Assembly: GCA_947428535.1 (NCBI GenBank)
Contig: CANEMG010000043.1
Span: 1-7,454 of the forward strand
Direction of reading: 5' to 3'
Length of the DNA: 7,454 nt
Source of the DNA: an uncultured Clostridium sp.
GTDB taxonomy: Bacteria > Bacillota > Clostridia > TANB77 > CAG-508
The notes beneath the pieces were generated by a model that saw only the letters and a program-made list of their open reading frames with translations, did no database searches and had not been told where the DNA came from. Every line of letters starts with the position of its first letter. Within the stretch, counting starts at the first letter, position 1. The position numbers were made by a program, and so were the translations under genes. This document shows, piece by piece, positions 6,245 through 7,454 of the stretch.

Positions 6245-6796
6245 ATGGAAAATTATTTTATAATACATGGATCATTTAGTAGTCCATATTCAAATTGGAT
6301 AGGATGGTTGCACGATTTTATTGAAACAGAAGGAAAACAAGTATATGTTCCAAACTTTCCAGTTGGAGTAGGATATCAAAATTATGAAAATTGGAGTAAA
6401 TTACTAAAGAATTATTTAGATATAGGTTTAATAAATGAAAACACTATAATAATAGGTCATAGTATAGCCCCAGCATTTATATCAAAATTTTTAATTGACA
6501 ACAAAGTAAAAGTTAAGAAATTGATATTTGTATGTGGGTTTAATAATTATTTTGGAATAAATGAAGAATATGATACTGTAAATGAAACTATGTATACAAA
6601 TAATTTAGAAGAAGTAAAAAAATATGCAAATGAAATAATATGTTTTTACTCAAATAATGATCCATATGTAAAATATGAAGCAGAAAAAGAATTTGTAGAT
6701 ATAGCAGGGACAGAATCAATTTTAATACCTAATGCTGGACATATAAATAGTGAAAGTGGATACGATACTTTTGAAGATATTGTAAGCTATTTGTAA
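6245..6796 (+). CDS. RBBP9/YdeN-type alpha/beta hydrolase
   Basis: This is a 183-aa cytoplasmic serine hydrolase of the compact RBBP9/YdeN (DUF1234-like) group, at about the family's usual length. IIHGS (6-10) supplies the oxyanion region after strand 3, VPNFPVG (35-41) is the characteristic early proline-rich strand end, and IIIGHSIAPAFISKFL (68-83) is the nucleophile elbow with S73. SNNDPYV (136-142) carries the acid D139, and IPNAGHINSESGY (161-173) carries H166 and the typical glycine/serine after it. The triad is complete. Natural substrates of the family are poorly known; small esters or amides are plausible. AGGAGG at 6235-6240 precedes the ATG by only 4 nt, a short spacing, but no alternative start fits better. 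It could trim or release a product of the cluster; that is inference from position only. Confidence 0.85.
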   Translation: MENYFIIHGSFSSPYSNWIGWLHDFIETEGKQVYVPNFPVGVGYQNYENWSKLLKNYLDIGLINENTIIIGHSIAPAFISKFLIDNKVKVKKLIFVCGFNNYFGINEEYDTVNETMYTNNLEEVKKYANEIICFYSNNDPYVKYEAEKEFVDIAGTESILIPNAGHINSESGYDTFEDIVSYL

Positions 6797-6838
6797 AGCT
6801 TTATGGATATATTGGTAGAAATGATTGAAAACAATTAA

Positions 6839-6844
6839 GAGGAG
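6839..6844 (+). promoter_or_regulatory. Ribosome binding site for the threonine-aldolase-like gene
   Basis: GAGGAG lies 7 nt before ATG 6852 and fixes that start. The 55-nt gap after the hydrolase gene shows no convincing promoter or terminator. Confidence 0.7.
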
Positions 6845-6851
6845 AGAAAGA

Positions 6852-7454
6852 ATGATAAGATTTGAATGTGATTACTTAGAAGGGGCTTGCCCAGAAATAT
6901 TAAAAAAAATAGAAGAAACTAATTTTGAACAAACAAAAGGATATAGTGAAGATAAATATTGTGATTTAGCAAGAGAGAAAATAAGAAAAATATGTAAATG
7001 TCCAAATGCGGAAGTGCAATTTTTAGTTGGAGGAACTCAAACTAATATGACAGTAATAGCTTCAATATTGAAACCATATCAAGGAGTTATAAGTCCTGAA
7101 GCAGGACACATAAATGTACACGAAACAGGAGCAATAGAATCTACAGGACATAAGGTATTAGTTATAAATACAGAATACGGTAAACTAACAGATAAAGATA
7201 TAAAAGAAATATACGAAAAGTATTATGATGATGAAAATCGCCAACATGTAGTAAAACCAGGAATGGTATATATATCATATCCAACTGAAAATGGATTAAT
7301 TTATACTAAGGAAGAGTTACAAAATTTGTATAAAACTTGTAAAGAATGTAATTTACCACTTTATATAGATGGTGCAAGATTGGGATATGGACTAATGTCA
7401 GAAAAAAGTGATATGGATATTTCTGATATAGCTAAAAATTGTGATGTTTTTTAT
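6852..7454 (+). CDS. Threonine-aldolase / beta-eliminating-lyase family PLP enzyme, 3'-partial
   Basis: The first 201 residues of a fold-type I PLP enzyme of the beta_elim_lyase family (low-specificity L-threonine aldolase group), which typically cleaves beta-hydroxy amino acids such as threonine to glycine and an aldehyde. Visible family marks are FECDYLEGACPEIL (4-17), TNFEQTKGYSED (23-34), FLVGGTQTNMTVI (57-69, PLP phosphate region), GHINVHETGAIESTGHK (85-101, with H86 stacking on PLP), YISYPTENG (140-148) and YIDGARLGYGL (171-181, D173 for the pyridine nitrogen, R176). The frame stays open to the last base, and the window ends at CDVFY, where family members continue with the Gly-rich segment carrying the Schiff-base lysine; that lysine is therefore not seen. 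GACP replaces the more common GAHP. The same family holds other lyases, so the exact reaction is open. It could supply or consume glycine or a hydroxy amino acid for the upstream ligase; this is inference. Confidence 0.88.
   Translation, partial: MIRFECDYLEGACPEILKKIEETNFEQTKGYSEDKYCDLAREKIRKICKCPNAEVQFLVGGTQTNMTVIASILKPYQGVISPEAGHINVHETGAIESTGHKVLVINTEYGKLTDKDIKEIYEKYYDDENRQHVVKPGMVYISYPTENGLIYTKEELQNLYKTCKECNLPLYIDGARLGYGLMSEKSDMDISDIAKNCDVFY

Noticed and set aside
6784..6801. Inverted repeat AAGCT / AGCTT around the hydrolase stop, a possible terminator
   Set aside because: It is a 5-bp stem with an 8-nt loop and no following T-run, too weak to call.
6797..6838. Open in-frame continuation of 13 codons after the hydrolase stop, containing a mini-ORF from ATG 6803
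   Set aside because: It is very short, has no good RBS, and the hydrolase already has its usual family length; the continuation is probably chance.
1..7454. tRNA or rRNA genes, CRISPR arrays, insertion sequences, toxin-antitoxin or classical defence genes
   Set aside because: I saw no cloverleaf, repeat-spacer pattern, transposase, terminal repeat or defence-effector motif. The HD and kinase proteins alone do not justify a defence call.

Overview
The window is strongly AT-rich (about a quarter to 30 % G+C by eye). Genes use AGA for Arg, A/T-ending codons and strong AGGAG-type ribosome binding sites, and every Trp I checked is TGG. This fits a low-G+C Firmicute, most likely an anaerobic Clostridia-type or uncultured gut lineage, using the standard bacterial code. 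That placement is inferred from composition and gene families, not from a marker gene. There are no RNA genes, CRISPR arrays, insertion sequences or clear terminators.

Everything lies on the + strand, tightly packed, and reads as one operon or two adjoining ones. From left to right: (1) a 5'-truncated ABC exporter membrane domain (1-876) and its ATPase domain (863/893-1531). The two are now in different frames because of what looks like one extra base near 861-863. (2) A MurF-type Mur ligase (1531-2949) whose ATG overlaps the ATPase stop. (3) A small P-loop nucleotide-kinase-like protein (2965-3519). (4) An HD-domain phosphohydrolase (3509-4093), overlapping the kinase by 11 nt. (5) A histidine phosphatase of the phosphoglycerate-mutase superfamily (4119-4730). 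(6) A 97-nt gap with a possible extended -10 promoter. (7) An FCP1/NIF-like HAD phosphatase with a long acidic C-terminal extension (4828-5841). (8) A small unrecognised protein with an amphipathic N-terminus and a coiled-coil C-terminus (5862-6221). (9) An RBBP9/YdeN-type alpha/beta hydrolase (6245-6796). (10) A PLP-dependent threonine-aldolase/beta-eliminating-lyase family protein (6852 to the window end, truncated just before its PLP lysine).

The combination of exporter, amide-bond-forming Mur ligase, nucleotide-kinase-like protein, three unrelated phosphohydrolases, a serine hydrolase and an amino-acid PLP enzyme is not a housekeeping neighbourhood I recognise. No other cell-wall gene (ddl, murD, mraY, ftsW) sits beside the MurF-like gene. 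A cautious reading is an accessory metabolic or biosynthetic cassette: the ligase would join an amino acid or peptide to an acceptor, the kinase and phosphatases would handle a phosphorylated or nucleotide-linked intermediate, and the ABC protein would export the product. The individual family calls are well supported. The pathway, its substrate and its unity are inference.
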